The notes under the pieces are model-generated. The model was not told the origin of the DNA and made no database searches. It saw only the letters and a program-made list of their open reading frames with translations. From positions 558,001-622,000 of the forward strand of contig CM057065.1 in NCBI GenBank assembly GCA_029945375.1: a stretch of DNA of 64,000 nt, in the 5' to 3' direction. Below, in pieces: positions 11,925-22,920 of this stretch; position 1 is the stretch's first letter, and each line of letters opens with the position of its first letter. A program made the position numbers and the translations under genes. This DNA is from Agaricus subrufescens (lineage: Eukaryota > Basidiomycota > Agaricomycetes > Agaricales > Agaricaceae).

Positions 11925-14500
11925 TGTTGGTAACGAAGCGTGGTTCAGGCGTGAAGTATAGGGGGATGGGGGGTCAGGTAAGAAAAAGGGACAAAGTGCT
12001 TTTTAAAGTCATTCATGTAGGCTGAACGTCCAAATTCGACCCACCCCACCTTTTCAAATATAGCTAGTGGGGGGGGCTTTGATGTCATTAGGCGATGCAT
12101 TCCCATGCTTCAATGGTGGCACATCACATACATGCATCACTCTAATGATGCGACCAGTTTGAGATGAGCCCCGGAATTCGGGTATAATTACCTTCGAAAT
12201 TCTCAAGCTATCGAAAAAGTCTATCAACCCTGGTACCAGGGATGACGCACGCAGCTCGAGTATTTTCGTGAAGCATAGAACGTGATTCCCCTCGGACGCG
12301 GGATCCAGTGATATTGACTGCGAATCCCCCACCTGTAAAAACTTTGTCGCCAGGTTCCGGTTGATATGAATCTCGATAACCGATTCAGGATCGGACCTAT
12401 GCGCGTGCTTGAGAAAATTTAGTATACAGTGGGTTCGGTGGTGGGGTAATAACGGGTTTAGTTTCTCTCAGGTGATTGGTTGAATGTTTCGCGAGTTTTT
12501 TCTTGCTCCCGTCAGTCGCCTTCATTAGTTTACGGTGCGCCTCATATAGTACCTGGATTGGTCGGAATGACATGCCAAGCCCACGAACTTAGCCCGTATT
12601 GTCTATCGATTTCTGTTATCGGGGTTCCTTTGTCAACGTGGGATTCGATATGATGGATACCTTCCAGGGGTAATGACTTTCGCCCTCAACGGTGGCTTCA
12701 CTCAAAAATGCACCCCTTTTTGCCGAGCCAAGTAGCGGACGCGTCTCCAAGGCCTCTTGCGCGTCGAGTAAAGTGCGTTTCCAAGGTCCCTGTAGAAGCC
12801 CGCTTTCAAGGTTTCGAACCATGCGAAGTCGAAGAGATTAAGGCCACTAATATAAAGCTTAGCGCCATCATTAATCAATAATGTAGACTTGGTTAGATGT
12901 TGGGTATGATCATTGAATTCAGTCGATAGCCCCGGTGATTTGTGAGGTGTAACTATAAGGGTTAATCTTTAGGTCTCGATGCAAGATGTCAGTCCTCTGT
13001 ACCCCGCCGCGGAGGGAAGAAAGAAAACCTGATGGCTCCTGTGTGCAAGGAGTTAAAACGGGGACTTTTGGAAGATGTTCTCGTGCGTTAATTTTCCGAC
13101 TTCGCCTCTGAAATTAAGTGCCTGTAAGGTATTAACGGGTATTACCGAGCATCGAAAGTGAAGCTTCATAGATATGTTTGCGAATGTGTCCTCAACTCTC
13201 TCAGAGACAGGGTCGAGGGTGCGATATGGATTCGCCATTAGGCTTAGCGTTTAAAGCTGGCCTCGCGGGCTTTTACAAACTTGATCGGCCTGTGGCTGAG
13301 TTCGGATCTCCGGGATGGGAACATGTATGCCCATCGAGGACTTCGGTGTGCTTGCTGCAAAGCACTGCCAAAGCCAAGACTGTCCTCGGCCATCGCCAAC
13401 CTCCTAGCTGTCAGGTATATGGCCAATTGCGCTGTCGTGGGCCGGAAGAACGAGTCCGTAAGTGGGTAATTGCTGTTTGCAATTGAATTTTCAAGGAACC
13501 GTGCCTGCGACGGTTTTTCGTATGTAAATCGTTGTCCTGCACTCTTTTCAGTTGATATACGAACAATTCGAAGATGTCCCGGAATCACCTTCCTCCTTGC
13601 AAGAATCAGTAAATGATTACGCGACTGCCAACTTGGCTGTACCGGCAGAGCTACAGACTCTGAGCATTTTTTGTTTTCATGCTCGTTAGAGGGCTACCGT
13701 GTGTGTCTGTCCCAGATTCCCGGTTGCATTTGTGGGCGGCATATCGGTGGTAGGTCTTGAGCACTCGAACCCTTCGTAGTATTGAGGTATGGTAGTTCGA
13801 AGACTATCAGGGTACAATCTGAGGGCCTAGTTATATGGGCATCTATAAGGAGTACGTACCCGCCTATTGAATACAACATTATTTGTATACTGGCCGATAT
13901 TCGATTACCGTGTATGACACGGTCATGCACGTTATGGAAAAATTCTAGATTTCGAGGTAGTGAAATGATGTTACGGATATGTATTAGACGAACTCACCAG
14001 CACTTGCCTGTGCATAGGACGAATTGAACGAGATGGGCCGATTCAGAAGCCTAATCGACCTCCCACGATCAACCGTAGATAGGGCAGGATACAATTTCAC
14101 CATTAAAATGAGAACGTCAACATTAGGACGTGACGCGAGGGACAATAGGGTGTGTGCATTCTTAGAACCAAGTTAAAGCTGCCGTCACTGCGCGTATTAC
14201 CATCGGGTGTCACAGTGACCATATATTTTAATTTATGTACCAATACAATTAAATTAACTTTTCGAGGATATCTACTTGATTCCATACCGAATCCTGCTCC
14301 CTGAGTTCTCTCTACTTAAAGAAAGTGAAATCGTCTCGCTCTGTTTGTATAATAAGTTCGACCAGAGGAAAAAAAAACGCACCGGTTTACAGCGATGGTC
14401 TGCGGTCCCTTCAACCACGCCAATGCGCATCTTGCTGTACAAACCCGACCCCGAAAACAAACAGGAACAACCGCAGCCGTAAACGAGTTTGGTGACGTCG
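11925..14500. other. Intergenic, no gene seen
   Basis: Overlapping short ORFs on both strands near 13.05-13.6 kb and 13.7-14.0 kb do not chain into a gene and match no family I know. No tRNA-like fold or rRNA segment was noticed. The region leads into the tandem repeat that starts at about 14.5 kb. Confidence 0.4.
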
Positions 14501-14504
14501 CCAG

Positions 14505-15870
14505 CCTACACCCGAGCAGTTGCGTATCGTGTTGAAACCTTGAGGCAGACAAAGAATCACACCTGCATACCGAATAAAGTACCATAAGTATACGATCCGG
14601 AAGCAAAGGGACGCTGAAAACATACAAAGTCTACACAGACACCGGCCACAGCAGTCCGCGGCTCCCTCTAGCCCAGCCGCTGCACATCTTGGCGTCAATG
14701 TCGAAGCTTGAGGCACACAAAATCCCTGCATACCAAACAAAGCACCATCAGCATACGACTCCGAGGCCGAATGGAGGATGAAAGACGTACGAGATATACA
14801 CTCAGATTAGCCGCAGCAGTCCGCGGCTCTCTCTAACCCAGCTGCTGCATATCTTGGCGACACAGTCTTGACTTTTGAGGCACTCAAAATCACACCTGAT
14901 CATTCAACGAGTCAAGACAATGTCAAGGGAAAAATGAGTAACGACGTACAAGTTTCACGCTCACGCGAGCTGCAGCAGTCTGCGACCGGAATGGATACGA
15001 AGCCCATACTGATCCTTGTGGAATGTTTCGGTGATCCAGCTGCTGCCTAAGCGAGGAATAGGATGATTGAAAAGAACTCAATCATCGTGGGTCCGTCGAT
15101 ACGGGACCCATCTCGCTGAGAATTCGAAATTTTAGAATGACCTTACCAGATTGAACGCATAGCTGGTGATGGATGATCGATGAAGTCCCGAGCCGCTGTG
15201 TATCTTGTGGCACACCGTCGAAACCTTAAGGCACACAAAATCCCTGCATACCAAACAAAGCACCGTGAGTATACGATCCCGAAGCCAAAGAGAGACTGAA
15301 AACATACAAAGTATACACTTGAATCGGCTGCAGCGGTCCGCGGCTACCTCTAACCCAGCCGCTGCACATCTTGCCGTCATTGTCGAGCCTTGAGGCACAC
15401 AAAATCCCTGCGTACTGAAGAGAGGCGGCGTTAGTATACAATCTCAAAATCAAGGGAGGCGGGAGGACGGACAAACTATACACTCAAGTTAACCGCAGCA
15501 ATCCATAGCTCTTTCTAGCCCAGCCGCTGCATATCTTGCCGTCAGAATCTTGGCTCTTGAGGCACTCAAAATCACACCTGAGCATTCAACGAGTCAAGGC
15601 GATGTCGAAGGAAGAATAGACCATCACGTACAAATTTTATGCTCACACGAGCTGCAGCAGTCTGCGACCAGAATGGATGAAAACCGATACTGACCCTTGT
15701 AGTGGGTTTCGGTGGTCGAGCTGCTGCCTGAGCGAGGAATAGGATGATCGAAAGAGAACTCGATCATCGCGTGGGGCTCGCCTCGCTGAGAACTTACAAT
15801 TTTACTGAGACCTACCAGAGTGAACCTATCACTAGTAATAGACGAAGAAAAGCCTCTGCGGAGTATTCGA
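14505..15870. repeat. Higher-order tandem repeat: two units of about 682 bp, each three ~163-bp repeats plus a spacer block
   Basis: A short marker (variants of CAGCCGCTGCATATCTTG followed by CTTGAGGCAC) recurs near 14510, 14673, 14836, 15190, 15355 and 15518. The first three are about 163 bp apart, as are the last three, and the two trios are about 682 bp apart. A second block (GAGCTGCAGCAGTCTGCGACC... up to the GAGCGAGGAATAGGATGAT stretch) appears once per unit, near 14955-15085 and 15640-15760. Copies are clearly diverged. On the minus strand every ~163-bp repeat contains GT...TGCAG and GT...TTTTCAG pairs that look like intron boundaries, so this may be a gene made of repeated exons or its remains. 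No continuous protein could be assembled. Confidence 0.75.
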
Positions 15871-17247
15871 ATCGTATCTTGAAGCACACAATCTTTTCTT
15901 GAGGCACACCTATGGTTCACGTCAACAATAGCTTGTTATACATCTCAAGGAAAGGACTCACTGTTGAGAATAATGATAACATCGTCACCTAAAAAATTCT
16001 AGTCGTCAGTATGCAAGCTGCACGGATCTCGTGCAGCTCAAATTAGTTGTTCGGGTTAGCTAACGTGACCTAATGGGAACTCGGTCAGTCACCGAAGACA
16101 GTAAGAAAGGTTGGCATACCATTGCGGCGCGTCAGCCCCGCTATGGTGCTCTCACGCGTTAGCGATGAGCGGCACCAGATAAATCCCTCGGCGGCATCGG
16201 TGGCTCATAAAGTTCAAGCAAAATAAATGAGGATAGACAAACCATCGCCGCCGCTTGCAGGTTGTGGCCGAGGCCGGGGTATATTAGCAACTAGTAGTAA
16301 GGTGTCAATGACAATGATAGCAACGAATAGGAAAAACATACGCATTGGTCGATGTTGGGGGGTTGGGCCACCGACTGCGAGACGCCCAGGTTATCAGCAT
16401 CAGTGAGCAAGCTAGTAAGGCGAGAACGATCAGCTAGCCGTTGACGATGAGGTCGAGCATAGAGAGACGAACGACAGAGCTGGGATCTCTTGCCTGACCA
16501 CCGAGGTCGAACATCGATCACGTCGATCGCATGCAGCCTCTCGTATTAAGCGAGGGGGGCATTTGAAGTGAGAGCTCGAGAAAAAGTTGTGAAGATAGGT
16601 TGTCCAGGAGGGAGGGGTTTTTATACCTTTTCATTGTGTGGCGTTATGTTTACTGTGTGGCGTCGTGATGTTCACCTGTGTGGCGCAGTTGTGTCCACTT
16701 GTGTAGCGTGGTTACGCTCGTCGCAGCCGCCTCTCGGCAGAGTGGAGTAGAAAACAAAAATAGAACAAAAAGTTGCAGTGGACGGCTGCAATTGGTTCGC
16801 CAAGCGAAGATAGCTTCCGGAGAGCGTCTCAATCCGGTCCTAAGACGTCTTTTCGATGAGAAATCAGAAGAGTCGGCTAAAAGAAATGTGGCCTACTCGG
16901 ATCAATGGAAGGAACGTGGAATTTGGGAGTGATGCCACCCACTCGGCCTCCAGGGGTGCCTCCGGCAATCAGCCTACGTGGATCGTCCGCATATAAGAAT
17001 TTCCTGTGTCCCGATATCAGTCTAACCTTCAGAGAATGGGTAGGACAATGAATATCGGCCCCTCGAGTTGCTGTGTATCGCTTTTCCAAACCGCCCAGTT
17101 GAGAGCGTTCAGTCATGTAACAAGGGAGGCACAAGTGATCATGAGGAGTGCCCAGGGAGTGCCCGTGCCATCTTAGGTCGCACATGACCTTGACTCAAGG
17201 GTAACATCGTGTGAGGCTTCAGGGTAATGACTGCCCTGACCAGGCGG
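15871..17247. other. Intergenic, no gene seen; short TGTGTGGCGT-type repeats
   Basis: Near 16630-16715 a degenerate TGTGTGGCGT unit recurs about four times with spacers of 15-25 bases. A minus-strand open stretch at 16291-16521 has no ATG in frame and could not be tied to a gene. Nothing else was supported. Confidence 0.4.
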
Positions 17248-18031
17248 TTAATCAGATTTCCCCTGCAAACTGCCGGGTACACAACTAAGTCGAGTCGCAG
17301 TCCGTATAGCAATAACGAGAACCCAGATAAAACATAGAAGAATGATACTGGCGGTCCATAATTGTACCCAATCAACATCCTGGACATGTCCGAGGGGCAC
17401 GCGAACGGTATTGATGTGGTCGGATGAAGAGTAGTTCAGATGGAGGATAGTGAACGTTTTTGATTTAAGACTAGCTTCATGGAGTTGCATTTCTGAGAGG
17501 TATGGTGGTGGTGTATGAGAATATCGAGGACGCTCTAGAAAGCAACACCATTGGATAAAGAAACAATGGAAGCTGATAGATGTACTCACCCTTTTTGCAA
17601 GTAATGAATGCTTCTGGGAACGGGAGAACAATGTCATGGTAGGCCCCAATAAGAGGTTTCGATAAGTGACTAGGAGAGGGGATGCCATAGCGGGCATGAA
17701 GCGGAACGTTCACGTCAAGTGGTAGATCGAAGGGATTATCGAGCCAGGCCCGTGAAGGCTTGACGTGTAAAAGAATAGACACGTTCAGTCCCTCCACTGC
17801 GTGGACTGGTTTCTCTAGGTCTGCATGTCCCCACTGGAAAAACGTGTATTCCTCTCGCCGCTGGACAAGCTCATAGGGGTCAATGAAGACCGAAGAAGGT
17901 AGTTGGTAGTAGATATGGAGGGAACATGTGTCCTTTGTTAATTCTGCGTCTGAAGGCAAAAGGTTGAAAGAAATCCTAGAGACAGGATGAAAAGACTTGG
18001 GATTGTCAATGTGACTGGAGAAGGTCGACAT
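17248..18031 (-). CDS. PBN1: PIG-X / PBN1 subunit of GPI mannosyltransferase I
   Basis: Two exons, 17590-18031 and 17248-17492, give 228 residues; the junction restores CKK|EMQLHEAS. PIG-X (Pbn1 in yeast) is the small ER-membrane partner of the PIG-M/Gpi14 mannosyltransferase, which adds the first mannose to GPI anchors using dolichol-phosphate mannose. Seen in the sequence: the luminal β-rich region with HIYYQLPSSVFIDPYEL (about residues 38-55), the family hallmark PLHARYG (about 117-123) and YHDIVLPFPEAFITC (about 137-151), and one hydrophobic helix near the C-terminus (LWTASIILLCFIWVLVIAI, about 193-211). This single C-terminal helix fits the family topology. The first ATG in frame was used as start. 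A signal sequence is not obvious, so an upstream exon is possible. The GPI-anchored GH16 enzyme encoded at 22.9 kb would be a client of this pathway. Confidence 0.85.
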
Positions 18032-18507
18032 GCGTTGATCCTTGTTACGGGCGACGCGTAACGAACAGTGGCACAGCCACCAGGTGATGTGATCTGGTAT
18101 GATGCTCTAAAGGACTCGGACATTCGAGTTGGTACTGTCAACACCATTGCCGTGCCACAAATTCATCATCATCATTGTTTCTTCAAGAAGATGTTGCAGT
18201 GCTGAGACATGCTGTCCACTGGCTGCCCACGCAAATGACTAACAGTATCTCGTCGGATTCCCGATTCAACGTTCCCAATTTTCGCCGAGAATTTCTTCTT
18301 TTCTACATATTATGTGTCAATATCATGTCTAGGTCGAAACTGTTACGAATAATATGTTCTGAGACCTCTGAGCCACTTAATACAAGGAGCACGAGAACGC
18401 TAAAATGTAAATACAAATGCTCTTATCAATATGCCTGCCGGCACTCGTACTACTAATTGAAGTAGGTAGACGCTCCATAACAGAGCGAGATATCATTTTC
18501 AGGATAG
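18032..18507. other. Intergenic between the PIG-X gene and the GTPase gene
   Basis: About 475 bases between the 5' end of the minus-strand PIG-X gene and the 3' end of the minus-strand GTPase. No coding feature was supported. It should hold the PIG-X promoter and the GTPase 3' end. Confidence 0.4.
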
Positions 18508-19255
18508 CTAAACGATTTGGCGCAAAATTGACAACGCTGCCGTATCCTTTTTTGGGCCAGATGATTCGTATCTCATCATCTGTGATCCTTTCTGATGCAT
18601 TTCGCTCCAATACCCATCCCTCAAAACTTGCTCAAGGGGTTCTCCGTTACTACAACGCCCCCAGTGAGTGCTGACAAAAACTGTCTTCTCTGCATTTCCC
18701 CGAGTGTGCCTCCATAAATCCGGGAAATGAATGAATAAGGTGGAGCTCCGTCGAGTGTTGGTTTTGTGTGTATTCATCATGTCTGAGATGTTGTGCGTAT
18801 AAATTAGACCGTCTAGGTGAAGATTCCTTTTCGCCTTAATGTTAGTTCATAGTACAGAATAGTCAGCAGATGGTGCACGAACCTTTCACTTAACCAATCT
18901 CGGAGGTTCCTCAGAATAGTAAATTCAAGTCCAGAAATATTGGGATCGACACCTGGCGTGTCTATGAGCGTAACTCTGGATATCGGGAATGATGGGTCAC
19001 GAAGGGTTGTTCGGACCTCGTTAAAAGTGTTTTGCCCTTGTTCTTGGGTGAGGGTGTGGCAGATTCTAGATTGGTCCTCCGGGCTTCCAGTAATATCGTA
19101 TATAAACTGTACGAAGTTGCGCAATCAGCCACTTCGACGGACCCCGAGAACACGATCATTAGATGGCTCACCTGGCTTTTACCAGAACCATTACACCCTA
19201 TAATGCTATGCTTGACATTCGGAATAATACTTGATAAGATAGAGGGGTTTGGCAT
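18508..19255 (-). CDS. Small AIG1-like fungal GTPase (P-loop G-domain protein)
   Basis: Three exons, 19172-19255, 18883-19106 and 18508-18826, total 627 bases and encode 208 residues. The first exon carries the G1 loop GCNGSGKS; the second FIYDITG and the G3 motif DTPGV (RVTLIDTPGVDPN); the third the family block LDGLIYTHNISD and a VFVSTHWGR segment followed by Q...GSQMMRY. This order is typical of the fungal AIG1/septin-related G-domain proteins that are common in Agaricomycetes. The canonical G4 motif NKxD is not present; THWGR lies at that place, as in other members of this fungal group. The protein ends soon after the G domain, so it has no visible effector domain. Function unknown. The choice of acceptor for exon 3 (GCGAAAAG) was forced by frame. 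Confidence 0.75.
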
Positions 19256-20564
19256 ACGCAATTACTGGACCAAAGTCCTGCTGATCTCGTCCTTTCTCCG
19301 ACGGCCGTGCTTGCTCAGGTTTACGGCCAAATACCCTTCTTCAGAACGATTTGAGGCACTACGACTCCACACTTAGCCAAGATCCCATTACCAACGGTTG
19401 ACTCGCCTGCATGTCTTTGGTCGATGTGACGACGAAGCAGAGATTGTGGGATAGAATTGGGGTGGTCAACCCAAATACCGCCTGTTAAGCTCGTTTATAT
19501 ATGCTGTGCTCATTATCATTTCAAAGCCATGAACGTGTGGAAAAACGTGAAACCTCGTGTCATCGAGGTGTCAACGTGGAAAAGCGATTCACTAGTCAAT
19601 ACATAATCAAGAGCATCAGAAGGCGGTGCGTTGATAGAGGGTTGAATCCGTGGAAAGTGTGGTTGAAGTAAACTATATACTAACCTTAGGCACTGAACTA
19701 GTATCTATTGGATGGGGGGCATGCATGCGTCATCGGAACTCTGTGGGCTGTGTGTTTGGCGGTGAGTAGCAGCCTCAGGTGTGAGGCTGTGCTGATAAAG
19801 CTGACACGATGCACTTATTATTAGGCTAACACCCTCGTAATCAGGGCCAGCCGTTTCTTCTTGTGATGCTGCTTGCAAGTCGCAAAACTTCGATCATTCA
19901 TGTAATGTGACCTAAGAACGAGATGTAGTTAGTGAACAGTCAACTTCAATTAAATTAAGCACTTTTCAAACCGGAACCGCAAACTTTCAGCAGTTTATGG
20001 CCTCTCTCTGCTGGGTTCATGGATGGAGGCCAACGGAGTAGCGAGAAGGTTTGCCTCAACAAAAGGTATAGAAATACATAAGCCAACTCAATTGTGTGTT
20101 GGAAGAGAGCAGATTGAGAACATCCACTTTAAAGTAAGTACCTCGGCTCACCAAAGGTCCAACAAGTTCATGAGGCTTCCGGCAGGCCTGAAGCATTAAG
20201 AAACGGGAGCCTCTAATATACCCTCGGTCACAGATTCATCCAGAGGTAATGAGAGAAGGTCTGACGATATTGGGCAGGTCAGTTTGGAAGAATGACCTTG
20301 GATGCAACCTCTGGCGTATCGACCAAACCTCGGACCGTCCACCGGTGACGATTGATGGATGACCAAGCTCACATGTGACCAACTTGGCTTATCACGTGGA
20401 CAGATTATTTCGCGTCCAGTGTGAAAAATCCGGAATGAATTGGGACATGTCGTCACTTTCGACTTGGTCAACGACCACACCTTTCTTGCTTCCTCTTCTT
20501 GCTTCGAGGTAATATTCCCTGATTTTCTTGCTACTGAATTTCTTCGGCGACCCACTGAACATCC
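19256..20564. other. Intergenic, 1.3 kb, no gene seen
   Basis: It lies between the divergently oriented GTPase (minus) and RRM protein (plus) genes and should hold both promoters. A minus-strand ORF of 133 codons at 20196-20597 overlaps the start of the RRM gene. It has no recognisable domain and is treated as chance. Confidence 0.4.
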
Positions 20565-22308
20565 ATGTCGGCGGGCTCGGGCGGTCTGCCTGAGCACGCA
20601 TTACCCGCATTTCATCGGAATACAAATACTGTCAGAGTTGATAATGTGTCGAAAACGAGTAAGTCAGCATGTATGCGCTCTAGTTATGCTGCTCATGATT
20701 CTTTCGATTTGAAAGATGCTAGTGAAGTGATAGCCCTTTTCAATGCTTTGGTCGGTGCGTACAAGAGGGTCTGCTACTAGATCAGAGCTGCATATACCCT
20801 ACAGGACAAATTCGTAACTTCCATGAGATCAAAGACACCCTCGGCACTCATTTGGAAATAACATTCTTTAACCGCGACGCAGCGACGTGCGCTCCTGACG
20901 TTTCTTCATATATCCCTTCCTGATCTTCCCCATAGCAAAGCTCTTTGTATGACTGGCTATAACATAGGCGGCGCATTTCTGTAGGTTTTATTCATTCAGG
21001 ATGTTAAATGTATGCTCCTTCGAGCAGCATATACTCTATTTCACTTTCCTCCTCTTTCTTACCATCAAGTATAGTGCTGTAACTCCTATCACGCCGCACT
21101 TTCCCAATACCCGCTCTCGACCATCTTCAAACGACGAACGGAGAAATTTATACGTTCTGGGTTTGCCTTTTGCTCTAACAAAGTACGTTTACTCTTCGTA
21201 CAAACCAGTTGATTTTCAAATTAGAGAAGGAACGAATTTGCGGCATTATTTTCTCGATATGGGACTGTTTCTCATTGCGTTATTTTGGCCACTGTTGATA
21301 ATTCATCGCGCCGTCGCGGATTCATCGTAATGTCTTCGCATGAGGAGGCTAAATTGGCAATGTCGGAATTAACTCGGACACAGGTGAAGTGCGTGACTCT
21401 TCCTCTTTGTCCGCAAAAGCAACAAGCTTAATTTTTCCAAGAGGGCATACTATTGATGTGTCGTGGGCAGTCGTACAACGCTCTCAAGGTCTGTTCGATA
21501 CATTGAACGTACTTTTTCAGATACTGATTGTCTTTCGAGGCTTCCTGGATGGTGGCGACCGTGCAATGCTACTTGAATCGCGCAACACCCCAATCCCGAA
21601 GGATGAAAATAACATTTGCCCCCCAAAAGATACTCAGAATACTGCTCCCGGATCCACGCACCTGGACCTTGGATCTTACACCACTAGTGTGGAACCTACG
21701 CCTACCCTGCTCGTCTCGAAATTGCCATCGATCTTATTTTCGCAGCCTCAAGACCTTGAACCATTGTTCTACCCATATGGCCCACTCAAAAAGCTCCAAG
21801 TGATTGGGGCTGGCCTTAACGGTACACTTTCCGTCTTGGCGCAATATCTTTCGTCTTCGGCTGCTCAAGAAGCAAAAGAGGCTCTCCACGGTCAACATTA
21901 CGTTAATTGCCAAGTCGAAGTCCAGTTCCTGCGGCCGGCGACCTCTCCACTCGATTTGCTTCAATCCCCACGAGTCACTACTCCTCTGGAACAGAACAAC
22001 ATACTTCCGAACTTTGCTCAAGTTAACGATCCTGTGTCATTCAACCCCTACGATTCCTCCTCTGGTCCTTTTGAAAAACGAACTTTTCAGAGCGTTCATG
22101 CGACACCCGGTTTTAGCCCATTCAACGACAGATCTGGATCGAACTTTGGCCCTGCTAGCACTAGGTGAGCGCTACCGAGGTATACCTTCATCGGTGTTTG
22201 ATGTGTGGGTATAGATGGAGTTCAGGTGCCCCTGCCGGTCACCATTCGGCCAATCAACTCCGCGTCAAAGATTTCTTCCCCAATCAATTTCAAAATCTTC
22301 TTGCTTGA
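20565..22308 (+). CDS. Three-RRM RNA-binding protein
   Basis: Nine exons (20565-20658, 20716-20754, 20805-20886, 20936-20980, 21075-21182, 21230-21388, 21442-21488, 21540-22164, 22215-22308) sum to 1293 bases, or 430 residues, with every junction in frame. RRM1 begins NTNTVRVDNV and has the RNP1-like LEITFFNRDAATKAL (about residues 11-80). RRM2 has RNLYVLGLPF (RNP2) and RRGFIVMSSHEEAKLAM (RNP1), about residues 105-200. RRM3 has TLLVSKLPSILF and GTLSVLAQYLSSSAAQEA (about 250-330). The tail is Pro/Ser-rich and ends QLRVKDFFPNQFQNLLA. The architecture resembles fungal Mei2/Scw1-like RNA-binding proteins that act in post-transcriptional control, but the RNA target cannot be told. The micro-exon of 39 bases and the use of the AGAGAAG acceptor for exon 6 were deduced from RRM alignment. 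Confidence 0.85.
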
Positions 22309-22920
22309 AATTGTAGGTTTGGTCCGTTCCTCGTGCTTGATTCTGGTACTGTTTGCTTCCCGCGCTACCTCTTTTTACCACTACTTCCCGACCTTCGGCG
22401 ATCCCTGGTCCATATAATATCATTCATCCTTGTATAAGTATACATTAATGAGACATCAATAAACGAGCTTTTACTTAGTAACTAATAGGATAACAGTCCG
22501 TCCTCCTTATATAGATTGTCGGACAAGCCTTTGGCTTTTGGTTCTCTGTTTCTGTTTCTTGGTCATGAACTATCTGTGAACTATCGCGTTCCAGTCGCTC
22601 TTTTGAAACCTCCGGCAAACGATCCACTTTGAACTCCCACACGGCAACAGAGACGCCATCATATTTCGGCTCGGAGACTCATGTACTCGCCGTTCGGTCA
22701 GTGTCCGGTCAATCAACACCGTGTCATGATCAGGCTTCCAGTTTGCGGTGCCCATCACATGAACCTTCCCACCATACAAGACGTTTGTTTGTTCGTCGGA
22801 ACAACAATCATTTGTCTCGTTTGTCTACTTGCCATCACCCCACATTCCCTTTGGTTTCTCCAAACAATACTCTCCTTGTACCCTTACACTCCTTTGCGGA
22901 AGGCTTGAAGCTACTAAAAA
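22309..22920. other. Intergenic between RRM protein and GH16 genes
   Basis: No gene was supported. Short ORFs crossing this stretch (for example 22629-23051) are in other frames than the GH16 gene and overlap its signal-peptide exon. It should hold the GH16 promoter. Confidence 0.4.

Noticed and set aside
13178..13588. Overlapping ORFs on both strands (102 and 114 codons)
   Set aside because: Neither resembles a family and neither can be extended by plausible introns. They look like a chance stop-poor stretch.
16291..16521. Minus-strand open stretch that could start a gene with exons at 16.25 and 16.15 kb
   Set aside because: There is no ATG in frame before an upstream stop, exon choices are ambiguous, and no homology is recognised.
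20196..20625. Minus-strand ORFs of 133 and 77 codons
   Set aside because: They overlap the first exon of the well-supported RRM gene and carry no domain.
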